64,000 nt of DNA, taken from positions 62,001 to 126,000 of the forward strand of contig JAGMUV010000055.1 in assembly GCA_020744425.1 (NCBI GenBank), given 5' to 3'. Under the pieces are notes generated by a model that worked only from the letters and a program-made list of their open reading frames with translations, was not told where the DNA came from and ran no database searches. The stretch is from Dactylonectria macrodidyma (taxonomy: Eukaryota; Ascomycota; Sordariomycetes; Hypocreales; Nectriaceae). The translations under genes were made by a program, and so were the position numbers. The stretch's first letter is position 1. The number at the start of each line of letters is the position of its first letter. Shown in pieces: positions 32,233-43,619 of the stretch.

Positions 32233-34239
32233 TACAGCCTTGGCCACTTGCCCTTTCTGCTGACCCACCACGAAATAAGGTCCTCAGCTTCCTCCCCACC
32301 TCCCTGATTAGTCTCTTCCTCAGCCAATGGCCGTGGAGGCTCTGAAAGGTAGTCCTCAATCTCGTCGATCAAGCGTGGTTGTTGGGTCTGATAATAATTG
32401 CCCTTAGTGATCCACGGAGTCTTCGTCTTCTTCGCCTGGGCATTCTGAGGAACTGGCTGAGAGCTCCCGCTTGCCCTATCCGCGTATGAGTCGTCAAACA
32501 AAGCCCTGAAGTCCTTGACAATGGCCTCCTTGCGTTCGGGGTAGTAGACTTCGATAAACCGTGTCTTGTGTGCTGGGTGCAGAATCATTGCCGCCCAATA
32601 GACCCCTGTCTCCTCCATCAGATTCCTGTACTTTTCCAGCTTCTTCGAGGCAAACTCAAGCGAGTGCTGTACATATCGGAGGCTTAGATCGCCGAGTTGG
32701 AGCTCCTCAGTGGCTCTTGGTGACTCAGGCGGAGAGGATCGGCTCTGAGGAAAAGACGAGGCTTGTCTTGGAGAGGAAATATCGACTTCGAAGTCTTGGA
32801 GGCGGGTAGGAAGTCTGATTTCCCTCTGCGAGCGCCGAGGCATCTGGGATTCGTCACCTGCAACAAATATACAGCTTTCAGCTGAATCGGAAGACCCAAA
32901 GGAAGGCTCTTCTAGATCGATCTGTGGTGTCTCGAAAGGTGTACCAACAAGGCCCTCATTATAGCGTTTTTGCATTTCCTTGAGGTGGTCTTGCAAGCAA
33001 CAGACTGCTGAGATGACCTCCGCAAACCTGAGTTCCCTGCCCTCAAAGTATTTGGTATACTCGATATATGGCTTCAAGATTTCGAGGATTTCCGTGAGGA
33101 CGAGCCAGTCTTCGTGTTGCAAGACATCTTCAGGGATCCGTTTTTTAGGTTTCTCGACTGTCCTGCTCAGCCTGCAGAAGGTATCAATGATGTCCTTAAG
33201 CTTGATAGCGCGAAGGATCATAAGGTATATCGAATTCCACCGCGTATCGTTGTCTGCCTTCACCATCAAGCCCACTACGTCCTTTTCGATTAGCCAAAGC
33301 CCCAGCTCTTGCAATACATCTGCGCGGATTCGAGCAGTGGTGATTGCAAGGAATTGGTCTCTCCGTTGAGAGGATCTGCGGATGAAATGGACGGCGTTAT
33401 GAAGCTTGCCAACTGGGCCATACCTACTTCCTCCACTCTTCGAGAAGCCTCAGTTCAGTATCGACATCAAGATTGTCCTTATTATAAGTAGAGTCGAAGA
33501 TTTCTGATGAAGCTCCCTCGAAGAAGGCCTTGGCAGAGAGGTTGAGTACGTGGCCAAAGCAGCGGATTCGAACCTGCCTTTCAAGTTTGACTCTTTGGTA
33601 CTCAGTTAAGTGAGGCTTCAACGCTTTAAGAATGGCCCTGACTGCCGTATCGCAAGAATCTGCGTTATCAGCAGTAAAGAAGCCGAGTTTCTTGCTAATA
33701 TCGAAGCCCCTAAACAACTGGACCATGATCCGAGCCTGGTTCTCGCCTCCGTGGCTGCCTTCAACCAGTTCAAGGGACAATAGACGTATCTGGAGCTTCC
33801 CAGAAGTGTCAACAAAGTGGGCGATAATGGAAAGCAATGCAATATTGTTTGGAGAAGTCCAGAGGTCAAAGGTGATATGGATTTTGCTCCGAGCCACTTG
33901 GAACTCACGCTTTAGAAGTGTCTTTCGAGTTTCGTACTCCATAGTGATCCAATTCTTGACTGTACCAGCGCTTTCAGGTAAGAGCTCATTGATGAAGTCC
34001 CTATTAAGTACCAGAAGGAGTTCGCGGAAGAGAGGGTGTTCAATGCCGTAGAAGGGGATATTTGCGTCGATAATCCAACCCATCAAGAGATTCTTGAATT
34101 CGTCAGCTGCCGTACGAACCACGAGGCGTTGGGAGGACTTGTCGGAGCTCGACGTCTTCGCAAAGTCGATTATTGCTTGTCTCTGTGCAAGGGGCTCGTC
34201 CCCATCTTGGTCTTGAAGCTCCCCATCTGGAAATATACG

Positions 34240-34419
34240 TGTAACGGGTCAGGACCCCGTTGCTGTGGCTACGCCAACAGGCACGAAGTGGGGAGGAGGA
34301 ACCACAAAACCCTGAGCCGTCAGACCAACCGCAGTCTTTCTTTCTTTCCTTCTCCTTATCTTGAATGTAAACAGCATTGGAATAGATAGTTGGAATCCAA
34401 TTACTATAAGCCGTTCACA
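34240..34419 (+). repeat. Solo LTR, family B (180 bp)
   Basis: TGTAACGGGTC at the start and CCGTTCACA at the end, flanked by ATACG at 34235-34239 and 34420-34424. It is inserted in the BED-finger coding region of hAT-D. The first 14 bp recur at 31531. Confidence 0.85.
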
Positions 34420-35156
34420 ATACGGTGCTGTTTCTTGAGATGCCTGCCTTGTGACGTAGTTGCCTCCCCATCGAATAGCTTCGTTATTCCGATCGATTTG
34501 CAGTGCTTGCAAAGAAAGACGTCTTCGTGCGTGTCGTCGGGGTTCAATCGAACGAGACAGTTGACATGGGGCCGTATCCACGAATTGCGCTTCCTTTTCT
34601 TATGTAGCCATGCCTCAAGAATATAGGTATTAACCCTGCCGTCGCTTTTCAGCTTGATCTTGGGGAGTTCATCCACATCCTTCGCGCCCCTGATATCGTC
34701 GGCTCGAATACTGGCAGTCTGGTAGGTAAAGGACAGGGAATTCGAGGACGAAGCTCGTCTAAGGACCGAGAACGCGTCGTTTCCAGCGGTCAATCCGTTG
34801 GAAAAATCGTCGGCATCTGAAAGGGCAGTTGAGGAAGGCGTATCCATTGTTTCGGTACGAAAGCTCAAGAATTGGTGGAGGAATTGATGACTTGTGACAA
34901 AGTCTTGGTGAAATTTGTTGAGCACCGCGTCACCGCGACGGCGCGATGCCAGATGTTGGGAACTCTTTGGAGACGGGAGACAACACCAAGAAAATTATCA
35001 CCAGAACCATATTTGGCCACTTTCAGGGGCCAATTGACCCTATATAGAGGAAAAACCAGATGCCATATATGACTTGCAAGTCTGGCAAGTCAGTGAGGAG
35101 AACTTGACTTGATTTGGGTTGTGAGCCCGACGATTTGATTTGCAAGACTTGATTTG

Positions 35157-35325
35157 TGTGACGGGACAAGAGCACGAACGAGGTCGAGTGCGACTTGGGC
35201 AAAATGATTGTTTACAAAGAGAGAAAGAGATTCCTAAGGAAAGCTCTGACTTAAAGCTATTTACACAATATTCATAAAGTGAGACTATTCATAAAGTATG
35301 AAAGTCACATGATCGTTCCCTCACA
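35157..35325 (-). repeat. Solo LTR, family A (copy 2)
   Basis: 169 bp, TGTGACGGGAC to TTCCCTCACA, flanked by ATTTG at 35152-35156 and 35326-35330. It lies in the right subterminal region of hAT-D, among AAGTCAAGT motifs. Confidence 0.92.
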
Positions 35326-35448
35326 ATTTGGCTTGCCAACTTGACTTGCTAGACTTGACTTATTAGGAACGCTGAGACAAGCGAGCCCCGCACTTTTCCA
35401 TCCTACACCTAATTTTCTACTTTATCAAACAAATCTCAACAACTTAAC

Positions 35449-36810
35449 ATGCCCCAGCAAGATAACGAAGCTAAAACACTTCTTGCCCTTCAAGCCCTTC
35501 AGAATAACCCAAAACTAAGTATCCGACGCGCCGCATCGACATACGAAGTAGATGAGCGAAGGCTGCGTCGCCGACAGAATGGCATTCAGTCTCGACGCGA
35601 TACCATCCCCAATTCACGTCGACTAACCGATCTAGAGGAACAGATCATTGTTCAATTCATTCTCGACCCGGATTCGCGAGGATTTCCCCCGCGACTGCGT
35701 GGTGTTGAAGAAATGGCCAACCGACTGCTCGCTGACCGCGACGCGTCACAAGTCGGCAAGCGCTGGGCTTCTAACTTCGTCAGGCGACACCAAGAGCTCA
35801 AGACGCGTTTTTTTCGTAAATACGACTATCAGAGGGCCAAATGCGAAGATCCGACCATTATTCGCAACTGGTTCAGGCTCGTGGAGAACACAATCGCGAA
35901 GTATGGTATCAACCTCGCCGACATTTACAACTTTGACGAGACTGGCTTTATGATGGGCCTTATCGCAAGCGGAATGGTTGTTACAGGCGCAGAAAGGCGT
36001 GGAAGCCCGAAATCAGTCCAGCCCGGAAACCGGGAATGGGTTACGGTCATTCAGGCAATTAATGCGGAAGGCTGGGCGATCCAGCCGTTCATCGTGGTTG
36101 CGGGCCAATATCACCTCGCCAACTGGTACCAAGAAAGCAACCTCCCGGGCGATTGGGCTATTGCGACAACTCAAAATGGCTGGACCGACAATGAGACAGG
36201 TCTTGAGTGACTCAAGCACTTTAATCAGCACACAAAGGATCGAACGATCGGTCGCTATCGTCTTCTGATCCTCGACGGGCACCAAAGTCACCACTCCGTC
36301 GACTTTGGGGGATGTTGTGGGGGTGGCCACATCGTTACGCTTTGTATGCCGCCTCATTCATCTCATCTACTTCAGCCTCTTGATGTCGGGTGCTTTGGGC
36401 CGCTTAAAATAACCTATGGTCGAGCAATTGAGCAATTGATCAGATGTTCCATAACCCACGTTTCGAAGACCGAGTTCTTCCCAGCCTTCTACGCTGCCCA
36501 CGAAGCCGCCATGACAAGGAGTAATATTGAGGGAGGTTTTCGAGGGGCCGGACTTGTTCCCTTGAACCCAGAAAATGTCATATCGAAGCTTGATGTGCAG
36601 CTACGGACTCCAACACCAGTTAGGGAGGAGATCAGCCTCCCCGACCCCTGGGTCTCGAAGACCCCAAAGACCGTGCTTGAGGCTAGCTCTCAGTCCGAAT
36701 ACCTCGAAAGACGAATTAGAAGGCATCAGAGCAGCTCTCCAGCATCAATTCTTGAGGCTCTTAAGTCATTTTCTAAAGGAACAAAGGCAATACCGTATAC
36801 TGCCATTTAA
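35449..36810 (+). pseudogene. pogo-B transposase, near full length with one stop
   Basis: The frame starts MPQQDNEAKTLLALQALQ and stays in register to 36810 (about 453 codons), broken only by TGA at 36208-36210, where pogo relatives have tryptophan (TGLEWLKHF). Domains in order are an HTH_psq-like N-terminus, a CENP-B/Tc5 DNA-binding region (LTDLEEQIIVQFILD to YDYQRAKCED) and a DDE_1 catalytic region. The aspartates are in YNFDETGFMMG, LLILDGHQSHHS and LLQPLDVGCFGPLK, a DDD triad typical of pogo. TGG to TGA is a single G-to-A change. The element ends were not identified with confidence. Confidence 0.85.
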
Positions 36811-37351
36811 CGAAAGCAGTGCCGTTAGAACCGCCGAATTTTTCTCATTAGAACGATATATATCACGATATGCCGGGTAAAGCTTTGTATGCTAACCAAC
36901 AAAGTGAAGAAAAAGGTAGGTCATCATTCGTTCATTTTCCAATTGTTTTCTCGAGACTGACCGATCAATGTGGGTCCCAAAGACCCACACAAGCTTGAGA
37001 GCTGCAGGAGGCTCCCTTTATTTCTTCTTTTCCCTCTTCTCCCCTTTTCCTCGCTTCTTCCTTAGCTTTAGGATACTTGCTGAAGTTGCTGTAGTTACCC
37101 AGCTAGTTGTCAATATGCTCAGTTGGGGCCATTACAGTAGACCTGTTTTGCCTTCGACCAAGCCATATCTTATCATTACCCAATTCACCGAAGTGAAGAT
37201 CCATCCGCTCTCCGGGCCAGGGGTAGCTCTGGCCAGAGTCCAGGGGCCACGATTGAGACAAATCTCCTTTTTCTTTCTTCGTAACATTTTGTTGATACGC
37301 TTTGCCCTATTTTAGACACGATTTTGAGACGACCACGAGCTTTTATTTACG
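36811..37351. other. Spacer between pogo-B and hAT-B
   Basis: It must contain the 3' end of pogo-B and the left end of hAT-B, but no matching terminal repeats were found. A small hairpin (GTGGGTCCCAAAGACCCAC) lies at about 36970-36988. Confidence 0.4.
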
Positions 37352-40000
37352 ATGGCTTCGTCCGATTCTTGCCTTATTACTCCCCATCTAACGCCGTCCC
37401 CAACGCCCTCTCCGGCACCTTCAACCCCGAACCCCTTCTCGAGACCGACCGAGATCCCTTCCGAAGACGAAGAAAGACACGAAGCAACGCTTCGGCATCA
37501 TTTCCGTGGCTGGGCACTCTCCGAACGAAGCAGAGAAACTGGTTCTTGGGCCTGGCCTTTTGGATATGACATCCAAAAGGACGAGCAGCGCAGATGGGTC
37601 TGTCGAGCCTGTATTCGCAAGAAGGACCCCTATCCAGGAAACTTTGGCTCCGATGGCATTCAAAACGCGTATAATCACCTATTTACAGAACATGGAATTC
37701 GCGCTCCATTGAACAAGACGAAAGGAACTGCGGAGAAGAAAGCCGATTCTACAAGTGTTAAGGCGAAGGGGCAGAAGTCCATCGTGGAGGCCATGCAGCT
37801 TGACTTGCACAACCCACGAGAACAAGCAATTGCCAACACTTTTATTAAGCGTTTCGACCGCGATCACTTTCAACGGCTTCTAATGAACTGGATCGTGGCA
37901 AGGAACCATTCTTTTTCCATTGCAGAAGAAAACGAGCTGCGAGAAATATTCCACTACTTGAACCCGTCGGTCTCAGTTCGTGACGCCAACGTTACCCACA
38001 CGACAATCAAGGAAACAGTTGCTTCAGCATTCAAACAACATAAGCAGAAGGTTGTCGAGGTACTCCGCAAGGCGCCTGGCCTCATCCACATCTCATTTGA
38101 CGGTTGGAGGTCTGGAAATCGGCATGCTTTATATGGAGTGTGTTGATTTTTCAGGGACGAAAACAACAAGCCGTGCAATGTTACGATAGGGGTCCCCGAG
38201 CTTAGCGTCAGCCACACAGGTACCAATATCGCTGCCGAAATCCTCGACGTTATCGAAGCCTATGAGATACAAGACAAGATTGGATATTTCACGTTGGATA
38301 ACGCGGAAAATAACGATACCGCTATGGAGATAATTGGAGGAGAGCTGGGCTTCGTTGGCAAGGCCAGGCGAGGGCGCTGTTTTGGCCACACTCTGAACCT
38401 CTCGGCCAAAAGCATACTGTTTGTGAGGGAACGATCATGTGACTTTCATACTTTATGAATAGTCTCACTTTATGAATATTGTATAAATAGCTTTAAGTCA
38501 GAGCTTTCCTTAGGAATCTCTTTCTCTCCTTGTAAACAATCATTTTGCCCAAGTCGCACTCGACCTCGTTCGTGCTCTTGTCCCGTCACACTGTTCTGCC
38601 ACAAAGCCGACGCGTTCGAACGGCAGCTATCTGGACAGGCGCCTTTATCAGAAGCCGAGCATTTGCTTTGGCAGAAAAGGGGTCCAGTGGGCAAATTGCA
38701 CAATGTTGTGGTATTTATCCACAGATCTGACAAGCTGACGTACCTGCTTCGAGAGCTCCAGCAGACCGCCTTCGACCAGTCGCCTGACCCTAAAGTCAAG
38801 ACTAAGAAGCCTTTGGACGTTGTTTTAGACAACGATACTCGATGGCTTTCGCAATTATACATGATCCGACGCGCGCTTCAGCTGCGTGATTATATTGAAC
38901 TGCTTATCGCGAGATATCGGGTGGAGTTCGAACAACAGCACAAGACCAAAAGGAGGACCACGAAGAAGTCCGCCAAACTACCATATATTTGCGAGCCAGA
39001 ACATCAGTTATCTGACAAGGACTGGGATGTTCTCGGGATATTTGCGCAGCTCCTAGGCTATTTTGAATGCACGATCAAGATGCTTGAAGGCGATGGCCAA
39101 ATTCGCAAGCGGAAGCGTGGATGGATGGGATCATATGGTAATATTTGGGATGTCGTCCAAGGCTTCGAATTCCTTCTTGACAAGCTCGAGGGCTACAAGA
39201 CCATGGCTGAACACTTTCCTGACCCCGAACACTTCAGGATTAACATCAATTTGGGTTGGGAGAAACTTGATAAGTATTACCAGCTGTTGAGCGAAACGCC
39301 TATCTACTATGCGGGCCTGGCGCTCCATCCAGCGTACCGCTGGAAGTGGTTCGACCGCAAGTGGGTCGGCAACCCTGAATGGATTCGTCAAGCCAAGCGA
39401 ATCGTTCACGATGTATGGCACTACGAGTATCGTGAGACCAGCTTACCTCGAATGGCCGTGGATGGCGAAAAACCAGCTCCCAAACGGCGGAAGACGTACA
39501 GCAATCCGTTCCAAGAATACCTTGAAGAAAACCGCTGCGCAGCACCAGCAACGCAAGGTGACGACAGCCTCGAGCCGTTTGAAGACGAGTATCAACACTG
39601 GATTTCAAACCATGAGAGTGGTGATGCCCAAGTTCGTGACCCTCTTGCTTATTGGCACGAGAAAAGGTTCAAGTATCCACGTCTGTCACGAATGGCCCTT
39701 GACTTTCTTACGATCCAGCCCATGTCGGCTGAGTGTGAACGCCTCTTTTCAGCAGCAGGGCGGATGGTAACACCTCTGCGGAGTCGGCTTGAAGCACGGG
39801 TTATTGGGACCTGCCAGGTCTTGCGTTCATGGCTTAGGGCGGGTATTATTCGAGATTTAGACCCTTTCTTTGTCTCAGTAGCAGAAGAGCAGGACAATCT
39901 CAAGATGGCTCACATGACGGACGACGAGCTTCAAGAGTGGGCAACAGCGTGGCTTGAGAATGTGGCGGAGTGCCACCAAGAAGGAAGTGGTTGGGAATAG
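37352..40000 (+). pseudogene. hAT-B transposase, one nonsense codon and one LTR insertion
   Basis: ATG at 37352. A BED-type N-terminus (WVCRACIRKKDPYPGNF, then NAYNHLFTEHGI) precedes the core with HISFDGWRSGNRHALYGVC, a TGA at 38144-38146, then GYFTLDNAENNDTAM and CFGHTLNLSAKSI. The solo LTR at 38422-38590 follows. Past its second CTGTT the frame continues (HKADAFERQLSG), through DNDTRWLSQLYMIRRALQLR to the dimerisation segment SRMALDFLTIQPMSAECERL. Leaving out the LTR and one duplication keeps the frame, and the full length is about 824 codons. The TGA is the only other break. It is a close relative of hAT-A. Confidence 0.87.
38422..38590 (+). repeat. Solo LTR, family A (copy 3)
   Basis: 169 bp, TGTGAGGGAAC to TCCCGTCACA, flanked by CTGTT at 38417-38421 and 38591-38595. 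It contains a TATAAATAG promoter-like box. It is inserted in hAT-B coding sequence. Confidence 0.95.
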
Positions 40001-40179
40001 CTTCACCCTTTCACAACTCCAAAATGCTGACGTAATGGACTCATCCACTAATCCACTACATCCATTCCACGTCCACGGTCGCTTCAAATGGATCCACTAC
40101 ACTGACAAGCTTCGTGGATTAAGGTCCATCCACGTCACTGCTCCCGCTCGTGGATTTAGTGGAGTGGTTTGCAACCCTG

Positions 40180-41680
40180 GCTTGGAGTCTGCGTTCAGTT
40201 GGCTCATGCAGCTCTCTTCACTCTCAGTGAAGGCTGCAGCACGCGTGGTTAGCGTTTGGACCGTCGCCAAAGGATTGAATCATGACTCACGAATATTATT
40301 GTTGGCCTCGTCTACCGAGTCCATCATGTCATGGATGGCAAAGATGGCTGTTTGGTACCGCTTATCGGTTGGCGAAGGGAACTTGCATATGGTAGAGTGG
40401 TTTGATGACGATGCAATGTCGAGTTCGTTGCTCCAACCCAGTGTGGCTGAGTCTTTTTCGACGATCTAGGAGACGTATCTTGTTAGACGACGGGATGGAT
40501 GGATTGAAGGTGGCAGGGCTGAGGGCGTAAACATACGCGACAGTTGAGCTTGGGCATGAATTCCGTCTCGTAGAAGCTCCTGATATTCAAGTTGCCTCCC
40601 CGGTAGACGAAGGAATCGGAAATGTGCTTCAACAGCACGGAGTCGACTTTGAGGTCCTTTGACAGTTTTGAATTGGCTGAGAATCCGAAGGAGGCGGCCT
40701 GGGCGACCCGAGCAGCGATGCTTCCCCAAAAGGCCAGGTCAGAGCCCCTGTGGGGGGTGGCAAAGAATACCACGCCATGGATGCTCTCGAGCAGTTGCGC
40801 GTAATAACGGTCTTGTTCGTGGGCTCTCACGACGGCCTGGACATACCGGTACATACATACATGTGAGAAAGGTTCTACAGACCAACTGGTCGCGCACGCA
40901 CCTGCTTGAACACAATGCCACCGAGGCTATGGCACACAAAGTGTTGGAGATCACAAGTGTGAGGCGACCAAGTCGGTGGCAAGGTGTGGAAGAAGGTGGA
41001 ACATTCTACAAGAGATCGTGCCTGTACATAAACAGTGGTTCCCCTACTGCACATTTAGGATGAACGAAGGTATATGAATCTTCTCATTTCAACACAAAGA
41101 TGATGGGTCTGCGCCTTTCGGCTTGGCTCTTCCGCGCCGCCCTGAGGGCGAAAAGAAGCTCGGACGCGAAGTCGCAGACGTCGGAGTCGGCGTTGCTGAA
41201 ATACGACCTCGAGTTGTAGCCGAAGCTCAGAACCCGGGGCATGCGGGATGTCCTTTGGGAGACAGGACGGGTCACTTAGCCAGTTGACGCGCGTCGTCTT
41301 GTCGATCCACGTCTTCTCGCGGTGGCCGTTGAGCCCGTGGATGGCGACGATGTCGACGGCGTCTTGCTTGTCGGCCGGCTGGCTGACGAGCTCTGCCAGG
41401 CCGAGGGAGGACTCGTCACCAGCAGATTGCAGGTCCAGCATCGAAGGCGCGAGATGAAGAGTAGGCGAAGAGCCGGCAGATGATAGAGCCGGCTGAGGGG
41501 ATGGAGCCGGCTGGGACGGGCCCGGCGCTGTGATCCCGATGCCGGCGGTCCGCTGCTCGTCGGGATTACCGGTATCGGCTGGTGCGGCCGCCGCCGAAAC
41601 GTGGCCTTTGCCGTGGCTAGGAGGGGCGGTACCGGTATTGCCGCCGGCTGGTTTGTCCGGGCTTCGAGTCGTCACCCATA
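40180..41680 (-). pseudogene. NLR-type gene: N-terminal alpha/beta-hydrolase domain, broken
   Basis: A Pro/Ala-rich N-terminus leads to the hydrolase domain typical of many fungal STAND proteins: VDIVAIHGLNGHREKTW, VNWLSDPSCLPKDIPHA, then after an extra C (near 41237) RVLSFGYNSRSYFSNADSDV. A solo LTR at 40942-41094 splits IIFV from CHSLGGIVFKQ, the nucleophile elbow. Introns at 40901-40837, 40536-40466 and 40290-40234 are still recognisable. Later exons give HGVVFFATPHRGSDLAFWGS, SATLGWSNELDIASSSNHST and FTESEESCMSQL. Sequence then runs into hAT-B at 40179, so any NACHT/NB-ARC and repeat domains are lost. No in-frame ATG was found at the 5' end (next ATG is at about 41438). Such genes act in non-self recognition, but this copy is dead. 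Confidence 0.85.
40942..41094 (+). repeat. Solo LTR, family C (copy 1)
   Basis: 153 bp, TGTTGGAGATC to CTCATTTCAACA, flanked by CAAAG at 40937-40941 and 41095-41099. It interrupts the hydrolase domain of the NLR-type gene. The second copy is at 63772. Confidence 0.95.
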
Positions 41681-42350
41681 TGCGCCTTCATAACAGGCAG
41701 CCAATAGCAGATGACCTTTCAGCGGTAGTGTAACTGTCCAGCTGTTGTTGCCTACAGGCTGCGCGGCACATGTATGTTCCTTGCATCCCCGCTACCCTGC
41801 ATTCAGGCCTATAGTACGGAAGGAATATTATCACACATGTTACATTTATCTTATTGACTTTCTTCCTTTGAAGATGTAGAAAGCAATTATTTTAATAATA
41901 CTTTATACCGGTATTTATAAGCTTATAGGCAGTCTCAACCCCCCCAACCCCCCCTCAGCTGATATATGCGACGCGTCACTAATAAAAGGTGTTCGATCGT
42001 TTGGAATTGTGAATGTCTACTGTCGCTGTTATTCGCCAACGTGAAGGTACAATTACCCCAGCGTCTAATAACCTAACGTTGGTTCACAGCACAGACCAAA
42101 GACCGCTAGGCTTGGACCGCCCAATTGATGTCATCCACTTGGCCTCGGGGCTCCCTTGCGGACGCAACATGAGGCACTTTTCTGCCTACCCCCCGGGCGA
42201 AACCTGCAAGGCTGACCCGAATATCTCCACTACCTGGGCACCGGCTTGATATCCTCCCTCTTTGATCCTTCTCCATCATACATCATTCACAGTTCCACTC
42301 AACACTCCCTGGCTGGTGTTGTGCCATCCATGCTTGAGTAGACTCTGTGA
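41681..42350. other. Spacer
   Basis: AT-rich around 41820-41930. No gene or repeat was recognised. The last part will be promoter of the next gene. Confidence 0.45.
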
Positions 42351-42352
42351 GA

Positions 42353-43187
42353 ATGAGCACCGAGACGCCAAAATCACCTCCGGATCGCCGTGACGCCGAC
42401 GATAGCGACAGCGACGTGGTAGGCTTTGCGGACGCGCCAGATCCCCGTGAGCAGCCTGCACGTCATGTCGCCGTCGTCGACAGCGTGACAGTAAAACCCA
42501 CCCCTCGTCCTGCTCCGGTCACGAATACCAACACGACGGAACAAACGCCCGCTCCACCAGCGCAAGACGATCAAGATCCGCCTCAGACAGTCCTCAGAGG
42601 CTGGCGGAAGGCCGTCGTAGGGCTTCTTGCCGCCATCGCCATCTTCGTGCCTTGGGTCGCCGGGATGATACTATCGTGGATGCCGCTCACCAGGATCAGC
42701 GCGCACGAGGCCACCAGAGAAGTGTCTGTTTACGAATTCCCGTTTATCCCCGCGTCCGTTCCTAACAGACTTGCCGTTGATTAGCCTCGTGAGCATTGTC
42801 GGCAGCACCGTCGAGGTGGGCACCATGCTGCTCGTCTCAGGCAGCCATAACGTTTTGACCTGGGTGGCGCCCTACTCTAGACCGCTCATGTCAAGAATTC
42901 CCTTCAACCTTTTTATTACCTGGACTGTGTTTCTTTTCTTGGACCCCATCGTCACCGGGTCCTACGTTTGGTACCAAGTCGACAAGCACCCGTGCGAAGC
43001 CGGCTCTGGGAGCGCTCAGTGCAGGGTCGGCGATAGCCTCATCCGGGCGATTGGGATATTTAGGGTGTTTGGAATGTATGGTCCTACATTTCTACGCCCC
43101 CTTGTTTCTATCGTGGATTTTGAATAATAACTTCCTTGTAGATCTCCATTGGCGGCGGTTGTGTTGTCTTTGATTCCAGATAAATGA
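42353..43187 (+). pseudogene. Four-TM hypothetical membrane protein, apparently frameshifted
   Basis: ATG at 42353 gives a hydrophilic Asp/Pro-rich N-terminus (MSTETPKSPPDRRDADDSD) and TM1 (VVGLLAAIAIFVPWVAGM). The frame ends at a TAG near 42784. A second frame carries TM2 (LVSIVGSTVEVGTMLLV), TM3 (FNLFITWTVFLFLDPIV), the soluble CEAGSGSAQCRVGD loop and TM4 (IRAIGIFRVFGMYGP). The join falls where coding-like sequence (YEFPFIPASVPN) changes frame at about 42770, so a 1-nt change is likelier than an intron. A GATTAG acceptor with a CTAAC branch point leaves an intron possible. The last exon may start at 43142. The family was not recognised. Confidence 0.5.
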
Positions 43188-43610
43188 TCCTCTTCATGAA
43201 CAGCAGCGGCGCGTCGATAGCAGGGCCTGATTGTCACTTGGTCGGCAATACAATCTGAGTAAATAAACTGAAAATAAAGCCCCGATAAAAATGCCCTCGC
43301 AAGGATATTCGGCGACTGGTTGCACACTCAACGCAGTGACAACGTTGGGGAGGTGTGTGGCCTGCCCACATATCGCTGCTGAATCCAGCACATGGTTTTT
43401 TTTAGCTGGGAAGTGAGCTGCTGCGATTCTATAAATTGAATATGATAAGACTGCTCCGCATTCTCACGGTGTCTTGTATGTATTACGTCGTAGGTTAACT
43501 GAACAAGGGATCAGCGAGTCAGAAACGAAGGCTCTGGGAGAAACAACCTCCAGCCATGCATCACAGGACATGCCAATAGTAATACACTACACATTGTCAT
43601 CCGTACCTCG
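43188..43610. other. Spacer
   Basis: No gene recognised. AT-rich. Confidence 0.4.
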
Positions 43611-43619
43611 TCCAATATC

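Larger units (their letters stand above)
31642..34847 (-). pseudogene. hAT-D transposase (BED finger + hAT), broken by two LTRs and a frameshift
   Basis: ATG at 34847. The BED zinc finger (SWIRPHVNCLVRL, then CKHCKS and RHLKKQH) is interrupted by the LTR at 34240-34419. The catalytic core follows with ITFDLWTSPN, FFTADNADSCD and the CFGHVLNLSAK segment, ending in a frameshift near 33425. The next frame holds DNDTRWNSIYLMILRAIKLK and reaches KWPRLY at about 32232, where the LTR at 31930-32232 interrupts. The C-terminal dimerisation region (AIDFLTIPAMSSECERCFSV) lies beyond. Ignoring each LTR plus one duplication keeps the frame across both borders. The only other visible lesion is the frameshift. 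Confidence 0.85.
31574..35374 (-). mobile_element. hAT-D: full-span hAT transposon with three solo LTRs inside
   Basis: Terminal inverted repeats start CAGCGTTCCTAA(C/T)AAG at 31574 and end at 35374 (20 of 22 bp match). The subterminal zones are full of AAGTCAAGT motifs, as is common for hAT ends. The transposase is on the minus strand. Solo LTRs sit at 31930-32232, 34240-34419 and 35157-35325, each with 5-bp duplications. No convincing 8-bp duplication flanks the outer ends (CCGCCAAG versus AGACAAGC), so the surroundings have been rearranged or have decayed. Confidence 0.8.
37352..40179 (+). mobile_element. hAT-B: near-complete hAT transposon
   Basis: An almost complete transposase gene is followed by a right terminal region of TCCACTACATCCATT-type motifs, ending GGTTTGCAACCCTG at 40179. 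That end cuts directly into an NLR-type gene. A solo LTR is inserted at 38422-38590. The left terminus was not recognised, so the start given is that of the gene. Confidence 0.7.

Noticed and set aside
40466..40536. C-terminal end CLRPQPCHL of the NLR-type hydrolase reading
   Set aside because: The sequence matches an intron (GTATGT to CTCCTAG) and the next exon continues the domain, so the short read-through is intronic.
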